DNA of 64,000 bases from Brevundimonas sp. SH203 (GTDB lineage: Bacteria > Pseudomonadota > Alphaproteobacteria > Caulobacterales > Caulobacteraceae). The position numbers and the translations under genes were made by a program. Below are positions 24,175 through 33,165 of the stretch, piece after piece. The notes beneath the pieces are model-generated. The model did no database searches. It was not told the origin of the DNA and saw only the letters and a list, made by a program, of their open reading frames with translations. The stretch lies in assembly GCF_002157625.1 (NCBI RefSeq), contig NZ_BDMM01000005.1:1-64000 (forward strand), read 5' to 3'. How positions within the stretch are numbered: position 1 is the first letter of the stretch; each line of letters starts with the position of its first letter.

Positions 24175-27100
24175 GCCTGTTCGATCCCTTCACGGCGTCC
24201 AGCCCGCGCTGGTACGCCATCCCCGCGCACCGGCCCTTCCTCGAAGACCTGGCGGCGGGGGTGCTGGCGTGGCTGGGCGACCTGCCGCCCGAGACCCTGT
24301 CGGACGCGACGATCCTGCTGCCCAATCGCCGGGCCGCCCGCGCCTTCACCGGCGCCCTGTCGAAACTGTCGGGCGACCGTCCCGTGCTGCTGCCGCAGGT
24401 GCGGCCTCTGGGCGATCTGGAGGAGGACGAGCCGCCCTTCACCCCCGGCGCGCTCGGTCTGGACCTGCCGCCCGCCATCCCCGCCCTGACGCGCCGGTTC
24501 GAGATGGCGCGGATGATCGTCGAACGGTTCGATTCCACCCTGTCCCCGCTGCGCGCGCTGGACATGGCCGACGCCCTTGGCGGCTTCCTCGATTCCTGCC
24601 AGCTGGAAGAGATCGAGAACCCCGAACGGATCGCTGCGCTGGTCGACGGCGAGATGGCCGAACACTGGGAGCGGTCGGCGAAATTCCTGGGTCTGGCGGT
24701 CGAGGCCTGGCCCGAGCGCCTCGCCGAACTGGGTCTGGTCGATCCGGCCTGGCGTCGCGCGACCCTGCTGAACCGCCTCGCCGAACTGTGGGACCATACG
24801 CCGCCGACGCAGGCCGTCATCGCCGCCGGTTCGACCGGCACCGTCCCCGCCGCCGGCAAGGTGCTGAAGGCCGTGGCCAGTGCGCCCCTGGGCTGCGTCG
24901 TCCTGCCCGGCCTCGATCTCGATCTGGACGCGGACGTCTGGAACCGGCTGGACGAACAGCATCCGCAGAGCGCGATGAAACGTCTGCTGGACCATTGCGA
25001 GATCGCGCGCGACAGCGTCCGCCCCTGGTTCCGCCCCGCAACGTCCGCCGCCGTCGAGGCGCGCGGCCTGGCCCGCCAGCGGGTGGTCAACGAGGCCCTG
25101 CGCCCGGCCGAGGCCACCGACGACTGGCGCGGCGCCATCCGCGACATCCGTTCGGCGGCTGTCGCGCGCGGCGAGACCCGCGACCCCATCGCCGAGGGTC
25201 TTCAGGGCCTGTCGCTGCTGACCGTCCGCGCCGAGGAAGAGGCCGCCGCCGCCATCGCCCTGATGATGCGCGAGACGCTGGAGATGCCGGGCAGGACCTG
25301 CGCCCTCGTCACGCCGGATCAGGCCCTGGGTCGCCGCGTCGCCGCCCGGCTGGAACGCTGGGGCGTCGTCCCGGATTCGTCGGCGGGCAGCCCCCTGTCG
25401 CGCCTGCCCGCCGGCGCCCTGGTCGATCTGTGCGCCCGCTGGATCGCCGATCCGGTCCAGCCGCACCTGCTGCTGGCCGTGATCAAACATCCGCTGGTCC
25501 GGTTCGATCTCGGCGATGCGTCTCAGGCGGCGGCCGTCGCGGCGCTGGAGGAACACGCCCTGCGCGGTCCCCGCCCGCGCGACTTTTCCGCCCTGCATCG
25601 TCGCCTGCTGGAGGCGGTCCAGCCCGACCGGCGCGGCAAGGCCCCGCCCGAGTGGAAACAGGCCCGGCTGTCCGCCGCCACGCGGCTGGTCGACCATCTG
25701 CAGGCCGCCGTCCAGGCCGCGACCGCCGCCTTCACGCCCGACGCCGACCTGAACCTCGCCGCCTCGGCCCTGACGCGGCTGATCGAGACCCTGGCGGGCC
25801 AGAACGCCTGGGCCGGTCCCGACGGAGAGGCCGCCGCCGGCCTGTTGTCCGGCCTGATCGAGGGCGGGGCGTCGCTGGGCCGGGTCCGGCGCGCGGAGCT
25901 GGCCGAACTGGTCGCCGCCCTGGTCAAGGAGACGGTGGTGCGAACCGGCGGGGCCACCCATCCGTCGCTGCGGATTCTGGGCGCCATCGAGGCGCGGCTT
26001 GTCCGCGCCGACCGGATGATCCTGGCTGGGCTGGAGGAAGGCGTCTGGCCCCAGGCGGCCCCGACCGATCCCTTCCTGTCGCGCCCGATGCGAAAGGCGC
26101 TGGGCCTGCCGCCGCCCGAGCGTCGCCTGGGCCAGACGGCGCAGGATTTCGTTCAGGCCGCCTGCGCCGACGAGGTGATCCTGGTCCACAGCGAGCGGCG
26201 GGGCGGCCAACCCGCCGTCCGCTCGCGCTGGCTGTGGCGGCTGGAGATGCTGACGCGCGGCGCCGATTCCAGGGACACGCCCGTCGCCCTGTCCCGCCCG
26301 ACGACCGTGCTGGACTGGACCCGCGCCCTCGACGCGCCCCCGCCTGGCCCGCCGCGCTTCGCCAAACGGCCAGAGCCGCGCCCGCCGGTGCATCGCCGCC
26401 CGCGCAGCCTCTATGTCACCCGTATCGAACGCTGGGTGCGCGACCCCTACGCCATCTACGCCCTGTGGGTGCTGGGGCTGGAGGCGATGGAGCGGCCCGG
26501 CGCCTCGGCCGAAGCGCTGGCCCGCGGCAACGCCGTCCACGCCGCCATCGAACGGCTGACGCTGGACTGGCCGAACGACCTGCCCGACGACTGCGAAACC
26601 CTCCTGCACGACCATCTGCTGCGCGAACTGGGCGCGCGCGGGTTCGAGGATGCGGCCATGGCGCGCGAGGCGCCGCTGGCCCGCAACTGCGCCCGCTGGC
26701 TGACCGAGTTCGAGCGGCGGCGTCGCGCGCGCGGCGTCGACATCCTGGTCGAACAGCAGGGGACGATGACCTTCGACGCCCCCGCCGGCCCCTTCACCGT
26801 CAAGGCCTTCGCCGACCGGATCGAGCTGGCGTCCGACGGCGCGGCGGTGATGGACTTCAAGACCGGGGCGGCGCCCAGCGCCAAACAGGTCAAGTCCGGC
26901 TTCGCCCCTCAACTGACCCTGACCGCCGCCATCCTGGCCGACGGCGGGTTCGAGCGCACCAACGGCCCGGTCACGCCCGACGAACTGACCTATGTGCGCG
27001 TGGTGGGACGCAAGACGGCGGGCGAGGTCGTCACCCGCGCCTCGGGCGCTGAGGCCGCCGACCTGGCCCAGGCGGCGCTGGACGGGCTGAAGCGCCGCGT

Positions 27101-27239
27101 CGCCCGCTTCGACGACGAGAACACGCCCTATGTCTCCTGGGCCGCGCCCCAGTTCATGGGCAATCAGGGCGGCAACTACGACCATCTGGCCCGCGTCTGG
27201 GAATGGTCGGTGATCGGCGACGGGGACGACAGCGAATGA
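24171..27239 (+). CDS. addB: Double-strand break repair protein AddB
   Basis: A 1022-residue AddB of the alphaproteobacterial type. The N-terminal helicase-like part lacks a classical Walker A and starts LFDPFTASSPRWYAIPAHRP, with ILLPNRRAARAFTGALSKLS near residue 50. The RecB-like nuclease domain is at the C-terminus, with the AEALARGNAVHAAIERL helix and the catalytic VMDFKTGAAPSAKQVKSGFA. With AddA it forms the helicase-nuclease that resects DNA ends for RecA. The ATG at 24171 overlaps the murU stop, and its own stop overlaps the addA ATG. Confidence 0.93.
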   Translation: MSLFDPFTASSPRWYAIPAHRPFLEDLAAGVLAWLGDLPPETLSDATILLPNRRAARAFTGALSKLSGDRPVLLPQVRPLGDLEEDEPPFTPGALGLDLPPAIPALTRRFEMARMIVERFDSTLSPLRALDMADALGGFLDSCQLEEIENPERIAALVDGEMAEHWERSAKFLGLAVEAWPERLAELGLVDPAWRRATLLNRLAELWDHTPPTQAVIAAGSTGTVPAAGKVLKAVASAPLGCVVLPGLDLDLDADVWNRLDEQHPQSAMKRLLDHCEIARDSVRPWFRPATSAAVEARGLARQRVVNEALRPAEATDDWRGAIRDIRSAAVARGETRDPIAEGLQGLSLLTVRAEEEAAAAIALMMRETLEMPGRTCALVTPDQALGRRVAARLERWGVVPDSSAGSPLSRLPAGALVDLCARWIADPVQPHLLLAVIKHPLVRFDLGDASQAAAVAALEEHALRGPRPRDFSALHRRLLEAVQPDRRGKAPPEWKQARLSAATRLVDHLQAAVQAATAAFTPDADLNLAASALTRLIETLAGQNAWAGPDGEAAAGLLSGLIEGGASLGRVRRAELAELVAALVKETVVRTGGATHPSLRILGAIEARLVRADRMILAGLEEGVWPQAAPTDPFLSRPMRKALGLPPPERRLGQTAQDFVQAACADEVILVHSERRGGQPAVRSRWLWRLEMLTRGADSRDTPVALSRPTTVLDWTRALDAPPPGPPRFAKRPEPRPPVHRRPRSLYVTRIERWVRDPYAIYALWVLGLEAMERPGASAEALARGNAVHAAIERLTLDWPNDLPDDCETLLHDHLLRELGARGFEDAAMAREAPLARNCARWLTEFERRRRARGVDILVEQQGTMTFDAPAGPFTVKAFADRIELASDGAAVMDFKTGAAPSAKQVKSGFAPQLTLTAAILADGGFERTNGPVTPDELTYVRVVGRKTAGEVVTRASGAEAADLAQAALDGLKRRVARFDDENTPYVSWAAPQFMGNQGGNYDHLARVWEWSVIGDGDDSE

Positions 27240-30200
27240 CCGCCCCTTCTCCCCAGATCGTCGCGGCCGATCCGCGCCTGACCGTCTTCGTCACCGCCAA
27301 CGCCGGCTCGGGCAAGACCACCACCCTGGTCAACCGGGTGGCGCGGCTGCTGCTGGATCAGGTCGACCCCGGCGCCATCCTGTGCGTCACCTACACCAAG
27401 GCCGCCGCCGCCGAGATGCAGGCCCGGCTGTTCGACCAGCTGGGCGGCTGGGCCGTGCTGGACGACGCCGCCCTGTCGCGCGAACTGGCCCGGCTGGACG
27501 ACGGCGACCCGCAGGCGATGGACCACGCGGCGCTGTCGCGTGCGCGCAAGCTGTTCGCCCGCGCGCTGGAGACGCCCGGCGGGTTGAAGATCCAGACCAT
27601 CCACGCCTTCTGCGAGAAGCTGCTGCGCCGGTTCCCGCTGGAGGCCGGGGTCTCGCCCCGCTTCACCGTGCTGGAGGACCAGGCCGCGACCGCCCTCAGC
27701 CATTCGGCGCGCGAGGATCTGGCCCGCGCCGCCGTCGCCGACCCGGACGGCCCCATCGGCCTGGCCTACAGCCATTTCGCGGTCGAGCTGGACTGGCAGA
27801 GGTTCCAGGCCCTGCTGTCGATGATCGAGGCCCGACGCGCCGATCTGCTGGACTATATCGACCGGGCCGAGGCCGGAACCGCGCCCGATCCCTGGTCCTT
27901 GACCGGCGCCGAGCGCGACCGCAGCCCGGAGGATCTGGAACACGATTTCGTCGCCTTCATCGACCCCGGAGAGTGGAACCGCATGGCCGAGGCCATGGCG
28001 ACCGGCTCGGCCAACGACCGCAAGATCGCCGACGCCATGAGCGTCGCCGCCCCGCCCTACGCCGGTTTCGCGGCCCTGGCGGGCGTCTTCTGCACCCAGG
28101 CGGGCGAGCCGCGAAAGAGCATGGGCACCAAATCGGCGCCGCAGGGGGCGGTCGGCTGGCTGGTCGATCTCCAGACGAAATTCCTCGCCACGCGCGAGGC
28201 CCTGCGAAAGGCCAGGGTCGCCGACGACACGGTCAAGGTCCTGACCCTGGCCCGCGCCCACGCCGCCTTCTACGAGGCCGCCAAGGCCCAGCGTGGAGCC
28301 TTGGACTTCCCCGATCTGGTCGCGCGCGCCGCCGCGCTTCTGACCCGAAGCGGGGCCGCCGCCTGGGTGCTGTACAAGCTGGACGGCGGGGTCGATCATG
28401 TCCTGATCGACGAAGCCCAGGACACCGCGCCCGAGCAATGGGCCATCGTCCGCGCCCTGACCGGCGAATTCTACTCCGGCGAAAAGACCGGCCGCACCGT
28501 CTTCGCCGTCGGCGACGAGAAACAATCGATCTACTCCTTCCAGGGCGCCCGGCCCGAGCGGCTGCGTCAGGAACGCGGCGCCTTCCTGGCCCTGGCCGAG
28601 GGCGCCGGCGAACCCTTCGCCGGGCCGGAGCTGAACACCTCCTACCGCTCGACCGAAGAGGTGCTGGCCTTCGTCGACGCCGTCTTCGCCGATCCCGACC
28701 GCACCCGCGCCCTGACCGGCCCCCAGGGCGACATCGCCCGCCACATCCCCGCGCGCACGGGCCAGCACGGCGCGGTCGACCTGTGGCCCCTGTTTCTGGA
28801 CGAGCTCGCGCCCGAGACCGACGCCTGGGACGATCCGGTCGATCAGGAAGGCGCCGGCAGCGCCAGAAAACGCCTGGCCCGCGACCTGGCCCGCGAAATC
28901 CGCCGCCAGGTCGAAAGCGGCGTCGCCGTCTTCGACCGAAGCACGCGCGACCTGCGCCCCGCCGGCTATGGCGACTATATCGTCCTGGTCCGCCGCCGCG
29001 ACGCGACCTTCGAGGAGATCATTCGCGCCCTGAAGACGGAGGGGCTGCCCGTCGCCGGGGCCGACCGCCTGAAACTGTCCAGCCATATCGTCTTCGACGA
29101 CCTGATCGCCCTGGCCCGGTTCGCCCTCTTCCCCGACGACGACCTGTCGCTGGCCGAGGTGCTTCGCAGCCCCCTGTGCGACGTGGACGAGGACGGTCTC
29201 TATGCCTTGGCCGGGCGCGAGAACCGCAAGCCCGGCCAGCTGTGGCGCGATCTGCGCGACCGGGCCGGGGAACGCCCGGAATGGAGCCGCGCCCGCGACG
29301 CGCTTCAGGCCGCCCTCGGCGCGCGCGGCGGCGATCCCTTCGCCTTCTTCTCCCAGGTTCTGAACCGCGTGGACGACACGGGGCTGTCGGGGCGCGCCCG
29401 CATCCTGGCCCGGCTGGGCCGCGAGGCGGAAGAGGCCATAGACGAGACGCTGAATCAGGTTCTGGCCGCCGAGAACCGGGGTGCCGTCGATCTGGAGACC
29501 TGCCTCGCCCAGCTGGAGGCCGCCGACGTCGAGGTGAAGCGAGAGCTGGAAGGCGCGCGCGGCGAGGTCCGCGTCATGACCGTCCACGGCGCCAAGGGGC
29601 TTGAAGCGCCCATCGTCATCCTGCCCGACACCACCATGAAGGCGAAGGCGCAGGGCCCCTCCCTGATGCCGGCCGTCACCCCCGAGGACGAGCGCGAGGC
29701 CTGGCTGATGGCCCCCGGCTCGGCCCGCGACGACTGCCCCGCCTCGGCCGACGCCCGCGCCGCCCGCCAGACCCGCACGGACGACGAGACCCTGCGCCTG
29801 CTCTATGTCGCCCTGACCCGCGCGCGCGACCGCGTCATCGTCATGGGCCGCGCCTCCAGCCGGGGCGCCGAGGCCGGCAGCTGGTGGTCGATCCTCTCAG
29901 AAACCTTCGACCGGCTGGGCGAGCGGGTGCGCGAGGTCGAGAACGGCGTGCGCCGCTTCGGCGTCGATCCCGAGCGCCGCACGGTCGTCGCCGCCCCGGC
30001 CGGATCGGCCGCCGCCCTGCCCGCCTGGGCCGCCTCCGCCCCGCCCGCCGACGCCGCCGCCCGCTTCGCCTCGCCGTCGCGGATGGAGGGCCAGGTCCGC
30101 ATCCCCGCCCCCTCGCCCCTGGCGCGCAGCGAGTCCGGCGGCGCCGCGCTGGGCCGGTTCCGGCGCGGCGACCTGATCCACCGGCTGCTGGAACGGCTGC

Positions 30201-30658
30201 CCGACATCGCCCCCGCCGACCGGGCGGACGCGGCCGTGCGCCTGTTGTCGCGCGAGACCGATCTGGACGCGGCCCAGCGCGCCGAGATGATCGCCGCCGC
30301 CTTCTCGGTGCTGGACGACGCCCGTTTCGCCCCCGTCTTCGGCGCGGGGTCACGCGCCGAGGTCGCCCTGACGGGGTCCGCCCCCGACCTGCCGCCCGGC
30401 GTCGCCATCAACGGCCGCATCGACCGGCTGGTGGTCACGCCCGACCGGGTTCTGGTCGTCGATTACAAGACCAACCGCCCGGCCCCCGCCGCCCTCGACG
30501 CCGTCGATCCGGCCTATGTGCTGCAGGCGGCGGTCTATGTCGCCGTCCTGAAACGCCTCTATCCCGGCCGCCCGGTCGAGGCCGCCCTGGTCTGGACCGA
30601 CGGCCCGAAACTGATGCCCATCCCGCAGGCGATGCTGGAGGCGGCTCTGGCTTCCTAA
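27236..30658 (+). CDS. addA: Double-strand break repair helicase-nuclease AddA
   Basis: A 1140-residue UvrD-family helicase fused to a nuclease domain. Walker A is TANAGSGKTTTLVNR near the N-terminus. Motif II is HVLIDEAQDTAPEQW, with further motifs EKQSIYSFQGARPERLRQE and TVHGAKGLEAPIVILPDTT. The C-terminal RecB-type nuclease motif LVVDYKTNRP lies near residue 1080. It pairs with AddB for end resection and recombination. The start at 27236 gives MTAPSPQIVAADP and overlaps the addB stop by four bases. Confidence 0.95.
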   Translation: MTAPSPQIVAADPRLTVFVTANAGSGKTTTLVNRVARLLLDQVDPGAILCVTYTKAAAAEMQARLFDQLGGWAVLDDAALSRELARLDDGDPQAMDHAALSRARKLFARALETPGGLKIQTIHAFCEKLLRRFPLEAGVSPRFTVLEDQAATALSHSAREDLARAAVADPDGPIGLAYSHFAVELDWQRFQALLSMIEARRADLLDYIDRAEAGTAPDPWSLTGAERDRSPEDLEHDFVAFIDPGEWNRMAEAMATGSANDRKIADAMSVAAPPYAGFAALAGVFCTQAGEPRKSMGTKSAPQGAVGWLVDLQTKFLATREALRKARVADDTVKVLTLARAHAAFYEAAKAQRGALDFPDLVARAAALLTRSGAAAWVLYKLDGGVDHVLIDEAQDTAPEQWAIVRALTGEFYSGEKTGRTVFAVGDEKQSIYSFQGARPERLRQERGAFLALAEGAGEPFAGPELNTSYRSTEEVLAFVDAVFADPDRTRALTGPQGDIARHIPARTGQHGAVDLWPLFLDELAPETDAWDDPVDQEGAGSARKRLARDLAREIRRQVESGVAVFDRSTRDLRPAGYGDYIVLVRRRDATFEEIIRALKTEGLPVAGADRLKLSSHIVFDDLIALARFALFPDDDLSLAEVLRSPLCDVDEDGLYALAGRENRKPGQLWRDLRDRAGERPEWSRARDALQAALGARGGDPFAFFSQVLNRVDDTGLSGRARILARLGREAEEAIDETLNQVLAAENRGAVDLETCLAQLEAADVEVKRELEGARGEVRVMTVHGAKGLEAPIVILPDTTMKAKAQGPSLMPAVTPEDEREAWLMAPGSARDDCPASADARAARQTRTDDETLRLLYVALTRARDRVIVMGRASSRGAEAGSWWSILSETFDRLGERVREVENGVRRFGVDPERRTVVAAPAGSAAALPAWAASAPPADAAARFASPSRMEGQVRIPAPSPLARSESGGAALGRFRRGDLIHRLLERLPDIAPADRADAAVRLLSRETDLDAAQRAEMIAAAFSVLDDARFAPVFGAGSRAEVALTGSAPDLPPGVAINGRIDRLVVTPDRVLVVDYKTNRPAPAALDAVDPAYVLQAAVYVAVLKRLYPGRPVEAALVWTDGPKLMPIPQAMLEAALAS

Positions 30659-30662
30659 ACTC

Positions 30663-30770
30663 CCGTCATCCTCGGGCTTGACCCGAGGATCGGGCGCGCC
30701 GCCGCTCATGCGAACGGGCCACGCACCGCCCGATCGACGCCCGGCCTCGGGTCAAGCCCGAGGGTGACGG
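30663..30770. repeat. Inverted repeat of the GTCATCCT family
   Basis: Arms of about 26 bp (CCGTCATCCTCGGGCTTGAC, then CCGAGG, and the near-complement ending GAGGGTGACGG) enclose 56 bp. Each arm also folds on itself as CCTCGGG-CTTGA-CCCGAGG. It follows the addA stop and could end transcription in either direction. Confidence 0.8.
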
Positions 30771-30915
30771 CGGATGAAGGGAAGAGTTGAATTGCCCGCG
30801 ATTCGCTCCCACATCTGCGACTGAACGCTGGACAGCCGTCCGGCGCGCCACAATTCGGCGCTCAAGCCGCTCGGCCCCGCGGGCCGAGTGTTAGCGCCAC
30901 AAAGGGAGACCATTC

Positions 30916-31251
30916 ATGGCGACTGTAAAAGTCACCGACGAAAGCTTTGACGCCGACGTCCTGAAAGCCTCGACCCCCGTGCTGGTCGATTTCTGGGCCG
31001 AATGGTGCGGCCCCTGCAAACAGATCGGCCCGGCGCTGGAGCAGATCGCCGACGAACTGGGCGGTCAGGTCACGGTGGCCAAGATCAACATCGACGACAG
31101 CCCCATGACCCCCTCCAAACTGGGCGTGAAGGGCATCCCGACCCTGATGCTGTTCAAGGACGGCCAGATGACCTCGATGAAGGTCGGCGCCATGCCCAAG
31201 GGCAAGATCGTCGAATGGCTGGCCGAGGCCGGCGTCAAGACCGACGCCTGA
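30916..31251 (+). CDS. trxA: Thioredoxin
   Basis: A 111-residue thioredoxin with the active site WCGPCK (Cys31, Cys34) and the cis-proline loop GIPTLMLFKDG. It reduces disulfides in ribonucleotide reductase and other cytosolic proteins. The ATG at 30916 follows AAAGGGAGA. The gene lies 257 bp after addA, with its own upstream region and a clear terminator downstream, so it is probably transcribed separately. Confidence 0.98.
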   Translation: MATVKVTDESFDADVLKASTPVLVDFWAEWCGPCKQIGPALEQIADELGGQVTVAKINIDDSPMTPSKLGVKGIPTLMLFKDGQMTSMKVGAMPKGKIVEWLAEAGVKTDA

Positions 31252-31276
31252 TCCTTCGCCGTCTTTGAAGATCACG

Positions 31277-31306
31277 CGCCCGCCGGTCCCGACCGGCGGG
31301 CGTTTT
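31277..31306 (+). terminator. Intrinsic terminator of trxA
   Basis: A 12-bp stem CGCCCGCCGGTC/GACCGGCGGGCG with a 2-nt loop, followed by TTTTC, 25 bp after the trxA stop. It is the clearest rightward terminator in the window. Confidence 0.9.
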
Positions 31307-31323
31307 CATGTTAGGATGCCGCC

Positions 31324-31518
31324 ATGAGCGACGAAGCCCCCATCACCGACCCGGCGGAAGCCGACGACATCCCCGGCGAAACCCCGGCGCAGAAGGCCCT
31401 GCGCCTGAAGACCGCCAAGCTGGACGCCCGCCCCAAGCCCCCGCGCGGCGGCCGCTTCCAGCGCGAACAGGCCGCCCGCATCGCGGCCGGCAAGTCCAAA
31501 CCCTGGATGACGCGGTAG
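31324..31518 (+). CDS. Small conserved-looking basic protein
   Basis: A 64-residue protein that I cannot assign to a family. An acidic start (MSDEAPITDPAEADD) is followed by a helix-prone middle (QKALRLKTAKLDAR) and a basic C-terminus (GRFQREQAARIAAGKSKPWM). Proteins of this pattern, with RGGRFQREQAA and a tryptophan near the end, are often annotated as hypothetical in Caulobacterales. It follows the trxA terminator by 17 bp, so it needs its own promoter, or arises by read-through. Confidence 0.65.
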   Translation: MSDEAPITDPAEADDIPGETPAQKALRLKTAKLDARPKPPRGGRFQREQAARIAAGKSKPWMTR

Positions 31519-31534
31519 GTCAGCGCGCAACCCC

Positions 31535-31710
31535 TCGCCCTCCCCGCCCCGGGGAGGGTGGTCGCGCCAGCGACCGGGTGGGGGCGGCCCGCCAGGGACG
31601 CGCCTTGTGAACGAAGGGCAGATGTTCAGGGCGGTTCAGGGCGGCGCACGGCCGCCCCCGCCCGACCTCGCTGCGCTCGGCCACCCTCCCCCACAGGGGG
31701 AGGGAGAGCG
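31535..31710. repeat. Large imperfect inverted-repeat element, third family
   Basis: About 175 bp of non-coding sequence. The left end is CTCGCCCTCCCCGCCCCGGG, then GAGGGTGGTCGCGCCAGCGACC; the right end contains GACCTCGCTGCGCTCGGCCA and CCCTCCCCCACAGGGGGAGG. Each end folds as its own hairpin and the halves pair with each other. It fills the gap between the small gene at 31324 and the end of folC. Confidence 0.65.
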
Positions 31711-31721
31711 TCGGGCGACGC

Positions 31722-33008
31722 TCAGACCGGCCAGGTCTCTTCGCTGGCGCCCAGCACTTCCCCCGCCAGATACAGCGACCCGCAGATGGCCACCCGGCCC
31801 GCGCCCAACCGCAGCGCCAGCCTCAGCGCCTCGTCGACCGATCCGGCGGGCGTCGCGGCCAGACCGTGACCCCGCGCCACGGCGGCCAGCGCCGCCGGGT
31901 CCGCCGCCGCGCCGTCGAAGTCGACGGTGAAGACGGTGGCGTGGCTGTCCTTCAGAGCGGCGAAGAAACCGCCCGCGTCCTTGTTGGCCAGCATGCCGCA
32001 GATCAGGGCCAGCGGACGCGGCGCCCGCGTCTGACGCTCGGCCAGAAACGCCGCCAGCGCCCGTCCGGCATGGGGATTGTGCCCCCCGTCCAGCCACAGT
32101 TCGGCCTCGGCCGCCCGCGCCGCCTCGCCGTAAGGACCGGCCGAAATCCGTTGCAGGCGCGCAGGCCAGCGCACGGCCTTCAGCCCCTCGGCGATGGCCG
32201 CTTCCGGCAGGTCCAACTCCAGCGCCGCCGCGACGGCCACGCCCGCATTGTCGATCTGGTGCGCGCCCGCCAGCCCCGGCGCGGGCAGGTCCAGGAACCT
32301 TTCCTGATCCTGAAACGCCAGCCCGCCGCGTTCCGCCCAGGCGTCGAAATCCACCCCCATGACCGTCAGCGGCGCATGAACCGCCTGCGCCGCCCGTTCG
32401 ATGGCGGCCATGGCGGCCTCCTGCTGGCGCGCGATCACCCCCGGCGCACCCGGCTTCAGCACCCCGGCCTTTTCCGCCGCGATGCCCGCCAGATCGGTCC
32501 CCAGGAACTCGGCGTGGTCGTAGTCGACCGGCGCGATCACGCTCAGCAGCGGCCGCTCGATCACATTGGTCGCGTCCAGCACCCCGCCCAGCCCCACCTC
32601 GATGATGGCCAGGTCGGCGGGGGTCTCGGACATGGCCAGGAAGGCGGCGGCGGTGGTGCTTTCGAACACCGTGGCCTCACTGCCGGTCTCGGCCATCGCC
32701 GCCTCGATCCGGTCCAGGATGGCGTTCAGCGCCCGATCCTCGATCAGCGTTCCGGCCAGCCTGATCCGCTCGTTGAACCGCACCAGATGGGGCGAGGTGT
32801 AGGCATGGACCCGCAGGCCCGCCGCCTCGGCGATGGCGCGGATCATCGCCACGGTCGACCCCTTGCCGTTGGTGCCGGCCACATGGACCACCGGCGGCAG
32901 GCGATGCTGGGGATCGCCCAGCGCGGCGCACAGCGCCCTCATCCGATCCAGCGACAGGTCGATCCGTTGCGGATGCCGCGCCCGCAGGCGCTCGGAAATC
33001 GGGTCCAT
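31722..33008 (-). CDS. folC: Bifunctional folylpolyglutamate/dihydrofolate synthase
   Basis: A 428-residue Mur-ligase-fold enzyme. The ATP-binding loop is HVAGTNGKGSTVAMI (about 42-56). The family motifs TSPHLVRFNERIRL, VEVGLGG-like IIEVGLGGVLDATNVI and ELWLDGGHNPHAGRAL are clear. It adds glutamate to dihydropteroate and to reduced folates. The neighbours accD and trp genes on the same strand match the conserved alphaproteobacterial trpFBA-accD-folC order, although a 30-bp inverted repeat now separates accD and folC. Confidence 0.95.
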   Translation of the reverse strand: MDPISERLRARHPQRIDLSLDRMRALCAALGDPQHRLPPVVHVAGTNGKGSTVAMIRAIAEAAGLRVHAYTSPHLVRFNERIRLAGTLIEDRALNAILDRIEAAMAETGSEATVFESTTAAAFLAMSETPADLAIIEVGLGGVLDATNVIERPLLSVIAPVDYDHAEFLGTDLAGIAAEKAGVLKPGAPGVIARQQEAAMAAIERAAQAVHAPLTVMGVDFDAWAERGGLAFQDQERFLDLPAPGLAGAHQIDNAGVAVAAALELDLPEAAIAEGLKAVRWPARLQRISAGPYGEAARAAEAELWLDGGHNPHAGRALAAFLAERQTRAPRPLALICGMLANKDAGGFFAALKDSHATVFTVDFDGAAADPAALAAVARGHGLAATPAGSVDEALRLALRLGAGRVAICGSLYLAGEVLGASEETWPV

Positions 33009-33041
33009 TCACCGTCCCACGAATTCGCCCCTTCCACCCAC

Positions 33042-33149
33042 CGTCATCCTAGGCCTTGTGCCTAGGATCCATACGCCCGGTGTCGAAAGGAGAGACCCCA
33101 TCTCTGAAGCCTGTGTTTCTGGATCCTAGGCACAAGGCCTAGGATGACG
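33042..33149. repeat. Perfect 30-bp inverted repeat, GTCATCCT family
   Basis: Arms 33042-33071 and 33120-33149 are exact complements (CGTCATCCTAGGCCTTGTGC, then CTAGGATCCA) around a 48-bp middle. Each arm has an internal dyad CCTAGGC...GCCTAGG. It lies between accD and folC and would form a long hairpin in their common transcript. Confidence 0.85.
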
Positions 33150-33165
33150 AGAGGGAGAGAAAGCG

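Noticed and set aside
24009..29587. Very long open frames (1058 and 803 codons) on the minus strand opposite addB and addA
   Set aside because: They are mirror frames of GC-rich genes with third-position bias; their translations are low-complexity Gly/Arg/Gln/Val strings with no domain, while addB and addA have clear motifs.
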